Shown here: positions 52,947-64,000 of the stretch, one piece after another | How positions within the stretch are numbered: position 1 is the first letter of the stretch | How the letters are laid out: the number at the start of each line of letters is the position of its first letter | The notes under the pieces: generated by a model | Told to the model about the DNA's origin: nothing | What the model saw: the letters and a program-made list of their open reading frames with translations, nothing else | Databases searched by the model: none | Program-made: the position numbers and the translations under genes | Assembly: GCA_963669155.1 (NCBI GenBank) | Contig: OZ022581.1 | Span: 25,690,197 to 25,754,196, forward strand | DNA: 64,000 nucleotides | Origin: Arbacia lixula | Taxonomy: Eukaryota > Echinodermata > Echinoidea > Arbacioida > Arbaciidae | Direction: 5' to 3'

Positions 52947-53780
52947 TGCTTGCCTGCCCTGTCTACCCACTGGCACGCTCGTTTTTCCACGTCGCTCGCT
53001 CGTTTTTCTCTCCTGCCTGTTCTTTACTGTGTGCGCGCGTTGTGCAGAGTTGAGTTCGGGTTGGTCCCATGCATTGAAACCAGCGTGATAATTGCCACTA
53101 ATGTGACCCGCCTAGAAGTGGGACGCTCCCCCCTTCCCGCGGCAAGGCATTTACTCAGCTTGAGCCGTGTACCCTAGATACTCGGGTTCCCTGGCCTACA
53201 AACAGATAAGAAATGTTTAACACCTCTTCTCGGAGGTCTATGACCGAACACCGATGACCCAACTCACTCCGACGGGACCTCTTGGATTCAAAGCGTTGCC
53301 GTGGCGACCAGGATGATTGCCATGTAACGGAGAACATCGTGTCAAATGTAGGAGTATTGAAAATCACAAACACGAAGGGAAAGAGAATAGTTGAACCATG
53401 AACTTTTTAAGAATGTCTCTCTTTTTAGGGAGCCACAAACATGTTCGAATCGGTACAATATAGTTGGCATTTTTGTCACGTCGACTGTCAAAGTAAAATA
53501 TCTTACCACCATTTTAGCATATTATTTGTTTTTGCCATGTAATATATATTAACCTTACTCATCACTACTTTTAAATTGAAAAAAAAAAGCTTGAATCCAT
53601 GCAGATATATGCTTGAATCAAACTATCAAATCATCAGTTGACCATGTTGACATTATAATTCTTGTGTATCAAATTTATGAGTAAATAACTAAAGTAGAAT
53701 ATTAGTGGTTACCGTTTATGTAAAGTATTTTTTCTTTGGGGTAGGCAATTCTAGCTACACTTGCTCCCCCCCCCTCCCCC

Positions 53781-53801
53781 CGTCTCTCTCTCTCTGTCTC
53801 C

Positions 53802-53874
<73 letters not shown>

Positions 53875-53875
53875 T
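53781..53875 (+). repeat. (CTGT)n and (CT)n microsatellites
   Basis: About seven CTGT units are followed by about 19 CT units, all within a 700-bp pyrimidine-rich region (53760-54470). Confidence 0.93.
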
Positions 53876-54170
53876 CTTTCTCTTTCGCTCCCCGTCTCTG
53901 TCTGTCTAGCTACATGCCTATATCTATTTTTCTGCATGTCTTTTTCTCTTTCGCTTCTCTGTCATCTTCTGTCATCCCCCTCACTCTACTCCGTTTAATG
54001 GTTTTGTCTCTGTCTCTGTCATTCACTTCCCTTCTCCCCTCGTCTCTGTTTGTTTATTTTTTTCTATTTTCTAATCTCCCCCTTGAATCATCCTCCTCTT
54101 ATTTTCTTTCTCTCTTTCCCCTCCCTATAACAATTGTCCTCTCCCTATGGCCTCTGTCTCCCTGTCTCCT

Positions 54171-54175
<5 letters not shown>

Positions 54176-54211
<36 letters not shown>

Positions 54212-54240
54212 TGTCTCTGTCTCTGTCTCTGTCTCGCTCT
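54176..54240 (+). repeat. (CT)n and (CTCTGT)n microsatellite
   Basis: A CT run is followed by CTCTGT hexamers. Confidence 0.92.
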
Positions 54241-54312
54241 TTCCAATCCGGAAAATAATTATCACCTGTATATGCTCTCTGTATGTCTGTCTGTCTCTGT
54301 CTCTGTCTCTAT

Positions 54313-54315
<3 letters not shown>

Positions 54316-54376
<61 letters not shown>

Positions 54377-54392
54377 GTCTCTCTCTCCCTTT
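54316..54392 (+). repeat. (CT)n microsatellite
   Basis: About 26 nearly pure CT units follow a C9 run. Confidence 0.93.
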
Positions 54393-54768
54393 CCTCTCCA
54401 ACTCATCTCCCTCTCTCGCCCCCCGCTCCTCTCTTGCCGCCCTCTCTATCTCTCCCTCTTTCTGCTACGCATGTCAAGTGGAATGGGAAGCGAGTAATGC
54501 GCATTGTGCGAAGAGAGATGGCGTACTTGCCTTCTACGCTGCTTCCGTTTATCATTAATTTGTGTTGAAGTTCTGGACTTTTGTGCAACGTCACTCATCC
54601 CTGACAATATGAATTTTGTATTTATCATTTTATCCCATCAAGGTTTGAATAGACGGTTTCAAATGCTGATCACAAAGGGAACATCATTAGTTGAATATTT
54701 TGTTTTATCCTTGGCTTTGTAAAGGCACGAGGGTCATACGGTACAGTGGGTAAGAGCAGCTACCTTTT

Positions 54769-55335
54769 AAAGGGTTACTAAATTAGAAAAATAAGTTCCC
54801 TCCAATCTATGTAAAATTATCCACTAAACACGAATTTCACATTCGTTTGTCGCAATAAAGCCTCATTTTGACGAAAATTTGAAGAAAAAAAAAACCGCAC
54901 GCCTCCAGTGACGTATGAGAAGTCAAAATTCCATAGATTGTACGGAAGTCAACAATAGACCATTTTCGTAAGGTATTCACAACTTTCCTCCTAACTGCAT
55001 AGTAACGCGTTATTGCATTCACCTGTATCTTGTCATTCAGATTCAATGGATGGAATGCACTTTAAATCTCTTAGTTGTTGCTACTCAGACAAACCTCGGA
55101 CAAGCTTTGGGGCTCCCATTGGTAACGTATTGGTTGAATTCCGTGAATGAAACATTTTATTTACACCGTTGGCATTTACGGCATTTTGACTTCTCATACG
55201 TCACAGGAGGCGTACGTTTTTTCAAATTTTCTTCAAAATGAGACTTTATTGCGGCAAACGAATGTGCAATTCGTTTTTCGTGGATAATTGTACATAGATT
55301 AGTGGGAACTTATTTTTCTAATTTAGTAACCCTTT
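54769..55335. mobile_element. Foldback MITE, 567 bp, with 8-bp target duplication
   Basis: The terminus AAAGGGTTACTAAATTAG is exactly complemented at the right end. The inverted arms continue for about 165 bp each, with shared phrases TTTGTCGCAATAAAG.CTCATTTTGA and GACGTATGAGAAGTCAAAAT. The flanks are TACCTTTT (54761-54768) and AACCTTTT (55336-55343), a 7-of-8 match, fitting a hAT-like 8-bp duplication. No coding capacity is seen. Confidence 0.85.
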
Positions 55336-58300
55336 AACCTTTTACGACACAAGACAATGAAGTGACGGTAACTCGGACAAAACTGAAGTCTCGAGACCTT
55401 TTCTCTCCCCACCCTTGCACCCTCCTTCCCTGTTTCTCTACCTCAATAGTTTTATAATTGTGTTCAGGTTCATCAACGATTATTTTTTTTTATCAGTGGA
55501 CGCTGAACTTTGATGAAACGAGAGAATTTAATGACGGGCTCAATGACGGGTAACAGGGGCAACAATAAAAATGAAGGTCTCCAGACCTTGTTCTCCCTCC
55601 CATTAATGTTTCCCTCGCACATTAGTTTTATTCAGCAGCACTGCTGAAGAATTCATGAACTCGTCATTCCCCCCCTCTCCTTGTCTCTCCTCTACCCCCC
55701 CCCCTCTCTCTCTCTCTCTCTCTCCCTCTCTCTCTTATGTTGTATCATTGTGACGAGGTACATGACTTATGAAGGAGCATCTCTTAATGTGTGAATATCT
55801 TTTTCATCGATTGACCATTCATAGTACGGGTTAACATAATGTGGGTCACATAGGGAAACATGTGCATAATGTGATGCTTCACGCCCATCGCACCCATACT
55901 CCTTTCTGCCTCTTTCTTTCTCCACAACAACTATCCCTTAGAATATTAATTTCTTATTCATGGATTGGCCCATCAAAAGGAGGGTAGATGGTATGACTTG
56001 TGAATCACCCCCCAAAAACCCACACACAATATGCTTATTTTACCGCTTTCCCCGTAGCTTGGTAATAGCCTGAGGGGAGATGCAGTGGGTACACTTTTAT
56101 CAGAACATGTTACCTCTTGAACTTTGATGAAATAAGACTATTAAGTGGTTCAGTGACGGGTACGCAAACAATGATGAAGATTGAAAGACCCTTTCCCTTC
56201 CGCCCACTTTCTCCCTCCCCCTCTCTCCCCCTCTCTCCCTCTGTCTTGCCTATCTTCTCGTGCTCCATCCCTAGCACTCAGTTTTCTTTCTCCCGGCCGT
56301 TCTTAATAGGTTCGACTCCGCCATATGCAATTTCACCCACACGACGTTGTTTAAAATGACCTGCATCGCCTGAACTTACTATGTCAGAATGTTTTAACCT
56401 CGTGGACTGTCTATTCCCGCTTCACCCTTATGCAGTGTGATTGCCCGTTGTTGCCTAATAAGGGGCAGGGCGCGCGCATAATGTTCGGCACGTGCCGGCA
56501 GACGCGCGTGCATTATTGCCTTTTAAATTGCTATCTAGGTGCCGTGCAGACGGTCATTATGTTGGTAATAAACATGCGCGTCCTGAATGTATGCTCCCAT
56601 GGCCCGTTTTCCCAGTCACGTATAATCTGCTTTCATCACCCAACCAACCACATCACTTGTCATCTCCTTCGGCTCTAATGCACCTTCCGAATTCCCTCCA
56701 CCAAAGAAAAAAAAAAACCCGACCTAATTGGAAAACACTGCTGCCATCATGTTTGCTTCTGCTAACTCCCGAATCAATCCAGCAATGGCTAAAGACCCAC
56801 CCTACTGAAATGTCCCCTTTCTCTCCGTCTCTTCAGGCGACAAATTTGCAGTTCCTGAGCGCTCAACCCCGCGAGCCTGCTCGGCAGATCGAGGACTCGC
56901 GGAAGCATCGACGCGCGGAACGTTTTCTGTTTACACGTAGAACGATGTAAAGCGGTCCCCTTGCGCGCGTGAAAGCAATTGTTTTATCAACCAGATCCAC
57001 TTTCAGTTTATTAGCCGCTAAATGAACGCTAAAGTGGCGTGCGGGAAGGGAAAACCGTTTTCTTCCTCTCGTCTTCCAGTTCAATGGCATTTGACACTTC
57101 ACCTAATCGAACACAAATGCGAATTAAGGTGGAGGCGAGGTGTGCATTTAAGCGATCAAATTCAGCCATCCATCGCCGACCGTGCCCGCGGGGCGGCCGG
57201 GGCGAGGGCTGATTAGAGAGACCCAGGTAATTGGCTGGCCCGATGACTAAAATGCTATCAACAACTACTTCCCAGATAGCTTTCTTTAAGGGTCTTCACG
57301 AGGAGATGGCAGTATGATGCTTATTATCTCTAAGAAAAACCAACATGGTTGGTCATTAAAACACGATGTTTGCCAGGAGTCATGTTCGACAGAGCAATTA
57401 ACATGTCATGTTCAAACATAAAGGCGAATACGTTAATAATGGCTTTGTAATTAGAAACAAAATAGATGAAGTAAATTATTGGAAAAAAAATATTTACTGT
57501 ATTACTCTACTACTCTACATTTACACCACTGAAACATTTTTTTCCATATGTGTCAGATAATGTCTTATCTGTGGGATAAACCCGCTCGATCTCATGGGAG
57601 CATTACATTTGTAGTAACACTATATGATTCAAATGACTTGGTACCTGGATGGTTAATGTGTATTACTGATCATAAATGGTGCGCACTCGGATACCAGCGT
57701 ACAGGCCTATATTGTGATCATTGCTATCAATCCTGGAAGTACATTTTTGTATAGCGCATGTTGTTTTATACAGGGAATTGGGAGTACTCCCAACTCCCTT
57801 TTTATACATGTATCGAGATACACAGAGCATCGCGTTCTACGCACTAATGACATAATGGTTAAATGTAATTTAATTCAAAACTTTGTAGATTTTATTAAAA
57901 TCATGTTTCGCAGCCACGGGCGGAATTGTACATTACATACTTTCAAACTGAAGAAGGATTATACAATGATGCATTAATCAGAAATATCGAATATTGACCG
58001 TAGGCTTTATCACATTGTGTACGTTATTGATTCGTATATAATTACAGGCTACCACATGACCAAGAGCTACTAAAATGAGATTTATTTTTAAGCAATTGTA
58101 GGCCAAGTCTTTTTAAAATTTCATTAGAAGTCATTGTATTCAATTGCCTCGCATAGCTATGTGTATAATTATGAGCTTTTAATACCAAATTGTGACTTAA
58201 TACCGAAACAAAATTAAGCATAAAACATGTAAAATCAGATAATCAGTTATGTTACTAATAATTATAAAAAATATATTTGGGGGAGGAGGGCAGAAGCCTA

Positions 58301-60120
58301 CAGCGAAGACTAAAGTAATGTTAATTTTGATGTCAAACATATTCTTTGTGAAACTGAACCCATGAAATACGTTGTGAGTATGCTGAGAGCAAATCCATTA
58401 TGTACCAGACAGAATGCAGCTCTACGGGTTTGTGTGCATTACGTGTGAAAAAATGCATATGTGGAATATAAACCATTTAAAGAGTTTAAAGGTAACCCAT
58501 CCCTTTTCAGACCTAATTCTGAAAGTTCCCTGACTTTGTCATCATTTGAGAGAGAGTGGCTATATCCTTTCCCTGGAATCGACAAAGCGTAATATTCGGT
58601 TTTGAGGAAATAATCTTTGATAATTGATCGAGCTTTCTGTTTTCGTACCACGTAAAAAATCTTATCTCAGTGAAAACTAGTTAGATTTTCATTTATTCAA
58701 TGGTAGTTATAGTACCTCTGACCTTAAACTTTCACAGTTAGGATTTCAAAGATACGTGTTGAATATGTGCAAACTTTCACAAAGTTTGCAAATGTTTGTA
58801 AAACTGATGGGCCATCTTTAAGAAATATAGTATTATACAGTATGCATATTAGTTTGTGTCGGAGAAAGTGTTACGATTGTGTGCCTATTAAAGTAAGTTT
58901 AAGCAAAGCACACATTAGTGACACGCAATGCTACCTTTAAAATGAAAACGTTCACTTAGAAACAAAAAAAAAACCTAATGGATTTTAAATGACTGAAACA
59001 GAGGCTTGCATTGTCCGTGTCTCTATAAAAATAGCCAAGCACTTAGGAAGGCATTTTCCTTGCTCTCTCCATTCTACAAATCGATCGTATGTTCTTACCA
59101 GTGTTTTGACTGATGTAAGTAATATGAAAACTAGATGACAGTTTGAGCATATCAAGTGTCATTCGAACATTCCAAAATAGGATGTTAAGCCAATACGGAA
59201 AATGCTCGGCAATTGTAAATTTGAAAGCTTGTCAATATTTTCCCTCGTCATGGAAAATTGGCGATTTAATCGAGAAACGCACGCGGACAAAGTGCTTGTG
59301 ATCGATCCCGGCGTGTCAAGTTGGATGCCTATCGATCCACTGGAAGATTAAACCTCATTCATCTTTCCTATAACAAAGTACAGCTCAACGGGTGGGCAGC
59401 GCCTGGTGATACCACCGACATCACCAATGCACATTGCGCAGTTTTGCTCATGTCCCTTATACCCTACATCCCGTATAAAAAGAGCACAACCCCTTTGAAG
59501 AAAGAAACACCACGTAATCGATTAGAACATGACGCGGCGCCACACACTATTCGTGGAGTATGGTTTGAGCTTCCGCATGCAGTGTGAATCGCCTCGTCTG
59601 CAAACCAGTGCGTGACATGAAAATATATTTCCATGGCGACGCGCTTTGTTCGTTGTGATGAGGCTTGCATTGAGCTGCCAACAAGTTGGTCGGCCAGTGT
59701 ATTTACGTGTCGATATTCATGATTAATTGAAGGCAAATTGTTCCTGCGGCATTGTTCGGAGCCGAAACACGTGTGAAAACACTGGCACTTTCTTCACAGG
59801 GGGGTTGGCGGGGTGGAAAACATTCGAAACTGTAAAATATTGATGGCTTGAGCGGGTAAACAAGTGGCTATTCCTCCGCCAGGAGTGGCGGGAAAAGGCG
59901 ACATGATGTGACGCTTTGTATTGTCATTCATCTGTCAAACAAAGACTTGACAAGCCACATAAAGCAACTAGGTTGCTGGAGCAGAGCTTTTAATGCGCGG
60001 GGAAAATTCCGCATTCCCCTTTTATCAAAACACTCTCACTATTTCAGGTACTTAAATAGGCCAGTAAACTCAAATGTTTGATGAAAGGAATTGATCTTTC
60101 TCCCATTTTATTTTTACCCG
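55336..60120. other. Gene-poor stretch with CpG-rich patch
   Basis: A (CT)n run lies at 55698-55734. CpG-rich sequence lies at 56465-56520, 56860-57060 and 57180-57210 (CGTGCCCGCGGGGCGGCCGG). No exon is recognised, and 57.2-59.2 kb is AT-rich. Confidence 0.35.
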
Positions 60121-60437
60121 CTTTCTCTCTCCCTCTCCGTCTACAATACATAGCAAATCATATATAGCAATGTTTCCTCATCTATAAAAAGAGTGTGTGT
60201 GTGTGTGTATTTGTGTGTGGTCGTGTGTCTGTGTCTGTGCGTCTGTGTTTGGCTATGTGTGTGTGTGACAGAGAAAAAGAACACATTCATTTATCATTAT
60301 CCTCGTTTTCTGAAACGAATAACGATGTCATTTGTAATATTGATCTTATCTTCTACATAAATAGCCTTCTATGTACAAATGTATCCCCTCTCTCTTCCTG
60401 TGTATATCATTACACTCACGAGCCCGCATATATATAA

Positions 60438-60489
60438 AATATACCCCTCTCTCTCTCTGTCTCTCTCTGTCTCTCTCTCCCTCTCTCTC

Positions 60490-60559
<70 letters not shown>

Positions 60560-60560
60560 A
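60438..60560 (+). repeat. (CT)n then (TA)n microsatellite
   Basis: About 90 bp of CT-rich repeat runs directly into about 14 TA units. GT-rich sequence precedes it at 60193-60267. Confidence 0.95.
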
Positions 60561-61421
60561 TGTATCAACCCACATGCACAGAAGGACCCAACAAAGTCAG
60601 GAATGATTTTCGATAAACAAATCTTAATAAGATCTGAATTCATTAGCATGTACATAGATCATATTGAAATCACTCGCAAATACAATTGCTTCAAATACAT
60701 CATCATCTAGCATGTCAAGTGGCAATGAAGCCCAATCTAGTAAAATTGCACCACTAAATTCACTGCGTAGAATGACTATAATTCTCTTTTTTATATTGTA
60801 CAATTTCAACACAGAGCACGATTACGCAATGGAAAAGTTGATGGCAGCAGCATTTATGATGTGATCAAGGCATGCGACATGTACGTATAATTCAAGCTAC
60901 ACACCATTTGGTTTTATTTTTATTTTGTACGGGCCACAGCATGGATATTAAACCGCTCTGTGCCCTTTAGCGCGATGTGAGTTGCATGTATTACCTGCGT
61001 GAAAAAAGTCACATAGAGCACGAGAAGGGTTAAACAAAGTGCGTGCATTAAACTGAGGAAATAGTACATCTTTGGTCGTGTGGTTGAGTACGATAAAGCC
61101 CCATAGTTGTCTTCTTTAGTAAGATTTACATATCCACTGGTCATACAGTAGTAAGTGGTGAGGGAAATACGGTTTAATGTAAGCATCATTACTATGTCTA
61201 TTCACTTTGTTGATGTTCGAGTCAAGACCGGACGCGTTTTATTACTCTAAACGGGGTGGAGAGAGTGTGCGTGTGTGTGGAGGGGGGGGGGGGGGTATAT
61301 GAAAAGAATAGGGAGAGGAGGATACACGATGAGAGAGAAGCGGGGTGAAAGATATACAAAATGGCAAAAGGAGGGGTGAGGGCAAAGTGGGTGGCGATTG
61401 GGCGAGAGAGGGGGAAAGGTT

Positions 61422-61424
<3 letters not shown>

Positions 61425-61462
<38 letters not shown>

Positions 61463-61467
61463 GGAGA

Positions 61468-61507
<40 letters not shown>
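61425..61507 (+). repeat. (GT)n and (GA)n microsatellites
   Basis: About 14 GT units are followed by about 25 GA-rich units. A G14 run lies nearby at 61282-61296. Confidence 0.95.
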
Positions 61508-61512
<5 letters not shown>

Positions 61513-61519
61513 AGAGTGA

Positions 61520-63060
61520 CAAAAGGAAAAGAGGGATGAGACAGATAGACGGCGGCAGGTGTTGGTGCAGGGGGGGGTGGAGTTGGGGGTGTGGCGAGCT
61601 TAGAGCAAACAGCTAATGTTGTTCATGACTATGACTTCTTCCAAACAGAAAAAAAACACACTTTACGATACACTTCTAATAGTAATAGCACAGAGTCGTG
61701 TAGATGTTAATTGGATTATACAATAGAACTGCACACTTAAAATTTGGACGCAGATAGAAAAATAGACAGAATCAAAACAAATTGACATCTACTATAGATA
61801 CAAAACAACTAACTTTATAAAAGCTCGTTATTAGATTTCAAGACACGAGGCTCGAGGGTTCTGAAGATGAACCCCATACATTCTTTCAGATCTCCTTTGC
61901 CATGACAGAGAAGAGGGCATTGATGGCTTTGTTAGTATACAGGAGATCAAAATTTCGAGGGGGAGGGGGTGGTTAAGATTTTCCCTAGTTTTCTCATATA
62001 ACCCCATGCGCCTTTTATGCTGTGGGAAGGAGGAGGGTATTGTGACATGGTAATCATAGATCAAATGTCAAGGGGACACATTGGGACCTGTATACAATCC
62101 ATTTACATGTAGGTGTCATCAAACCTCATACTTGATAACACTATTGAGGGAGAAAGGTCTTCACCCAACACTTTTGCGAAAGCATACCTTTCTTTTGTCA
62201 GACTACAGTACGACCACCCCTAGTCTTGACCTTGATAATTATACCTGATACTCTGTTAATTTGTTCTAGTGTGCATAACTTCTCATTGATGTAAACACAC
62301 CGAACAGTAGACCGTCGACAAATAAAAATCATTATTTTTTCTAGAACGCGACACACCATCAACATAACTATTGATTTTAGACCCATTTTGTGATGGTTTA
62401 CCGAAGGCAGCGAGTGACTGAGGCATGGTGATTCTTATTACGATTGATTTTGTTCATTTCAGTTTCACATCATTATTTTCTGTTAAAATGTGCCATGTGT
62501 TCGAATGAGGCGGGAAGACCTTTAATTTCATTGAAGTGCCTTGGGTGCTTAATAATTATTAAATGTGTTCATCGATATAATATCAATCTTCTCGTATTCA
62601 CCATCTTCCTATTTACTGGCGTATTGATGTAAAATCTTCAAAACCACTTTCATTTTAGTATCAAGGAAGCAACTTATTCTTCATCAACTCAGTATGATAT
62701 TGTTCTTATTTCTGTTTGTTCAGTAAAACTGCCCCTTTCATCACTTTGTTTAATCTGGAACATGAGCGCTGCAATTTCGCACAGTCTCTGCAAAAAGCTT
62801 AGAACAGCGATTCAGTCTGTGTGTCTCGGATAAGAATACAACAAAGATGTCTTTGCTTACATTGTCACAAAATGTTCACATATCATTTCATGCAAAGCGA
62901 AGTCCTGGACGAAATATAGCGAAAAAAAAAACATTTTACCCGTTTATGATATCGACCTAACTCTCGATGTTAATCCATTACGATCTTACTATATGTAGTA
63001 TTTATACGTCCAATGTATGACATATTGTTCATCGGGCTCTTGTGTGAAAAGGGTTAAATT
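61520..63060. other. AT-rich stretch, nothing recognised
   Basis: No exon, RNA gene or clear repeat edge is seen. Confidence 0.4.
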
Positions 63061-63068
63061 CCCTGCAG

Positions 63069-63222
63069 GGTCAGCATTACGTCACTGAAAGGATGCTTCT
63101 ACAACTCGATCGTTGAGAGGTTGGGTCGGCCGGAAGTTATCTACCAACAAACCCTCTTCACCCCGGAAGGAGAAGTCTCCTTTGACGTGGTTCTTGAGCC
63201 GTCGGAATTCCTCCATCTATAA
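63069..63222 (+). CDS. Candidate exon, strand uncertain
   Basis: After a good acceptor, TTCCCTGCAG, the plus frame reads [50 protein letters not shown] and then TAA. LKGCFYN resembles the closing cysteine motif of laminin-G domains, which is weak evidence only. The minus strand is also open over 63195-63064 ([30 protein letters not shown]), with a less good acceptor, TTATAG. Local GC and codon-like composition exceed the flanks, so the block is probably coding or conserved on one strand. Which strand cannot be decided here. Confidence 0.3.
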
Positions 63223-64000
63223 CGTCAGACAAAACAAGACCAAACATAGAGTTGAAATCATTAATTTCTTATGTGACATGTGCACACGTGCAACAATGAT
63301 ATTCCCTCGGCTGATTGGTTAACAGATAGGTCACCAGAATCAAAGCTTAAATCAAACCGTTAATGCATTCGATAGAAAAAAAAATGTCATATGCCTTTGC
63401 TACAATATTCCTTGGCGCATAACGAATGTAGAGGATGGGATTATTAGTTAGTGACTGTTTCGTTATGTGTTTGTCATTTATGTATGATAAATGCTAAGAC
63501 CAATACCCAAATAATAATCTACGTGTACTGTATGTAGCGTGCAATGCAAATCAGGATTTAGTATGTTCCAGATTTGAAATCATTAACCCCGATATGAAGC
63601 ACTATGAGCACAATTATCATATTTAAATCATAATTTACGTGCTTAAATGCACGACATTCCAATAATTGTGAAGAAAAACACGAACACAAACTTCAGTCCT
63701 GACTGGTAGCCACAATGTTGAATGAACTAATGCACACACGCCACCTTTTGTGTGTAGATAAGTGGAGCGCGCGCCCTCAGTTGTACATTCAATGGTGCAC
63801 TATATAATGTGTTTCAATAGAAAACGAATGCACTTGCGACTAATTTTATCCGTGCTTTCAGAACGTGTTGAATAGCAAGATTGTTATGGTGAATACATGT
63901 TTAAAATGTATTTTGTCATACAAGAGGAGAAAATGCAATCCACGTAAGAACCCAAATGACTGTTTGAAGGATATCAAATACACGTACAGTACGTTTCTAT
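63223..64000. other. AT-rich stretch, nothing recognised
   Basis: No supported feature is present apart from a short CpG patch at 63765-63775. Confidence 0.4.

Noticed and set aside
53705-54568. Long Ser/Leu-rich and Arg/Glu-rich frames
   Set aside because: They are translations of CT microsatellites on either strand.

Overview
This window is animal nuclear DNA. Genes are split into many short exons with GT-AG introns, coding density is low, and simple repeats and short transposon-like elements are dense. Two proteins can be reassembled exon by exon: BBS2 (plus strand, 17 coding exons, about 5.9-22.9 kb, 719 residues) and RAD52 (minus strand, 12 coding exons, about 36.1-27.2 kb, 701 residues). 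Both are metazoan-like but clearly not vertebrate. Compact ~1 kb introns, AT-rich non-coding DNA, many CT/GT microsatellites and abundant foldback elements fit a marine invertebrate deuterostome, most likely an echinoderm. That placement is an inference, not a proof.

Layout. 0.4-1.6 kb: a broken, intronless protein-kinase-like retropseudogene with an A-rich tail. 3.84-5.45 kb: a terminal-inverted-repeat element with a palindrome at its left edge. 5.86-22.86 kb: BBS2. Its introns hold a 1.3 kb element with long TIRs, a 162-bp tandem repeat, a LINE 3' end, poly-G tracts, and a 1.5 kb segment present twice (introns 7 and 12). The intron-7 copy has captured the splice acceptor and first bases of exon 13. 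22.84-23.69 kb: a 78-bp minisatellite that begins at the BBS2 stop codon. 26.43-26.45 kb: poly(A) signals on opposite strands, 4 bp apart, between the two convergent genes. 26.9-27.2 kb: a 97-bp tandem repeat that begins at the RAD52 stop codon. 27.2-36.1 kb: RAD52. 36.2-36.3 kb: a CpG-rich candidate promoter. 36.5 kb: a candidate divergent first exon with a signal peptide. 36.64-37.27 kb: a hierarchically organised satellite. 37.3-39.3 kb: a half copy of an element that also lies in RAD52 intron 1, then C-rich repeats.

39.3-64 kb is mostly gene-poor, with microsatellites, a foldback hAT-like element (54.77-55.34 kb), CpG-rich blocks (about 46.0, 47.6, 50.7-51.5 and 56.5-57.2 kb) and a few weak coding-like blocks (43.5, 50.8 and 63.1 kb). 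It may be regulatory DNA or long introns of an unseen gene, but I cannot name one.

Functionally, BBS2 is a BBSome subunit (ciliary membrane-protein trafficking) and RAD52 is a DNA single-strand-annealing and recombination mediator. They share no pathway; the arrangement is a tail-to-tail neighbourhood, not an operon. I see no CRISPR array, rRNA, tRNA or viral element that I can support.
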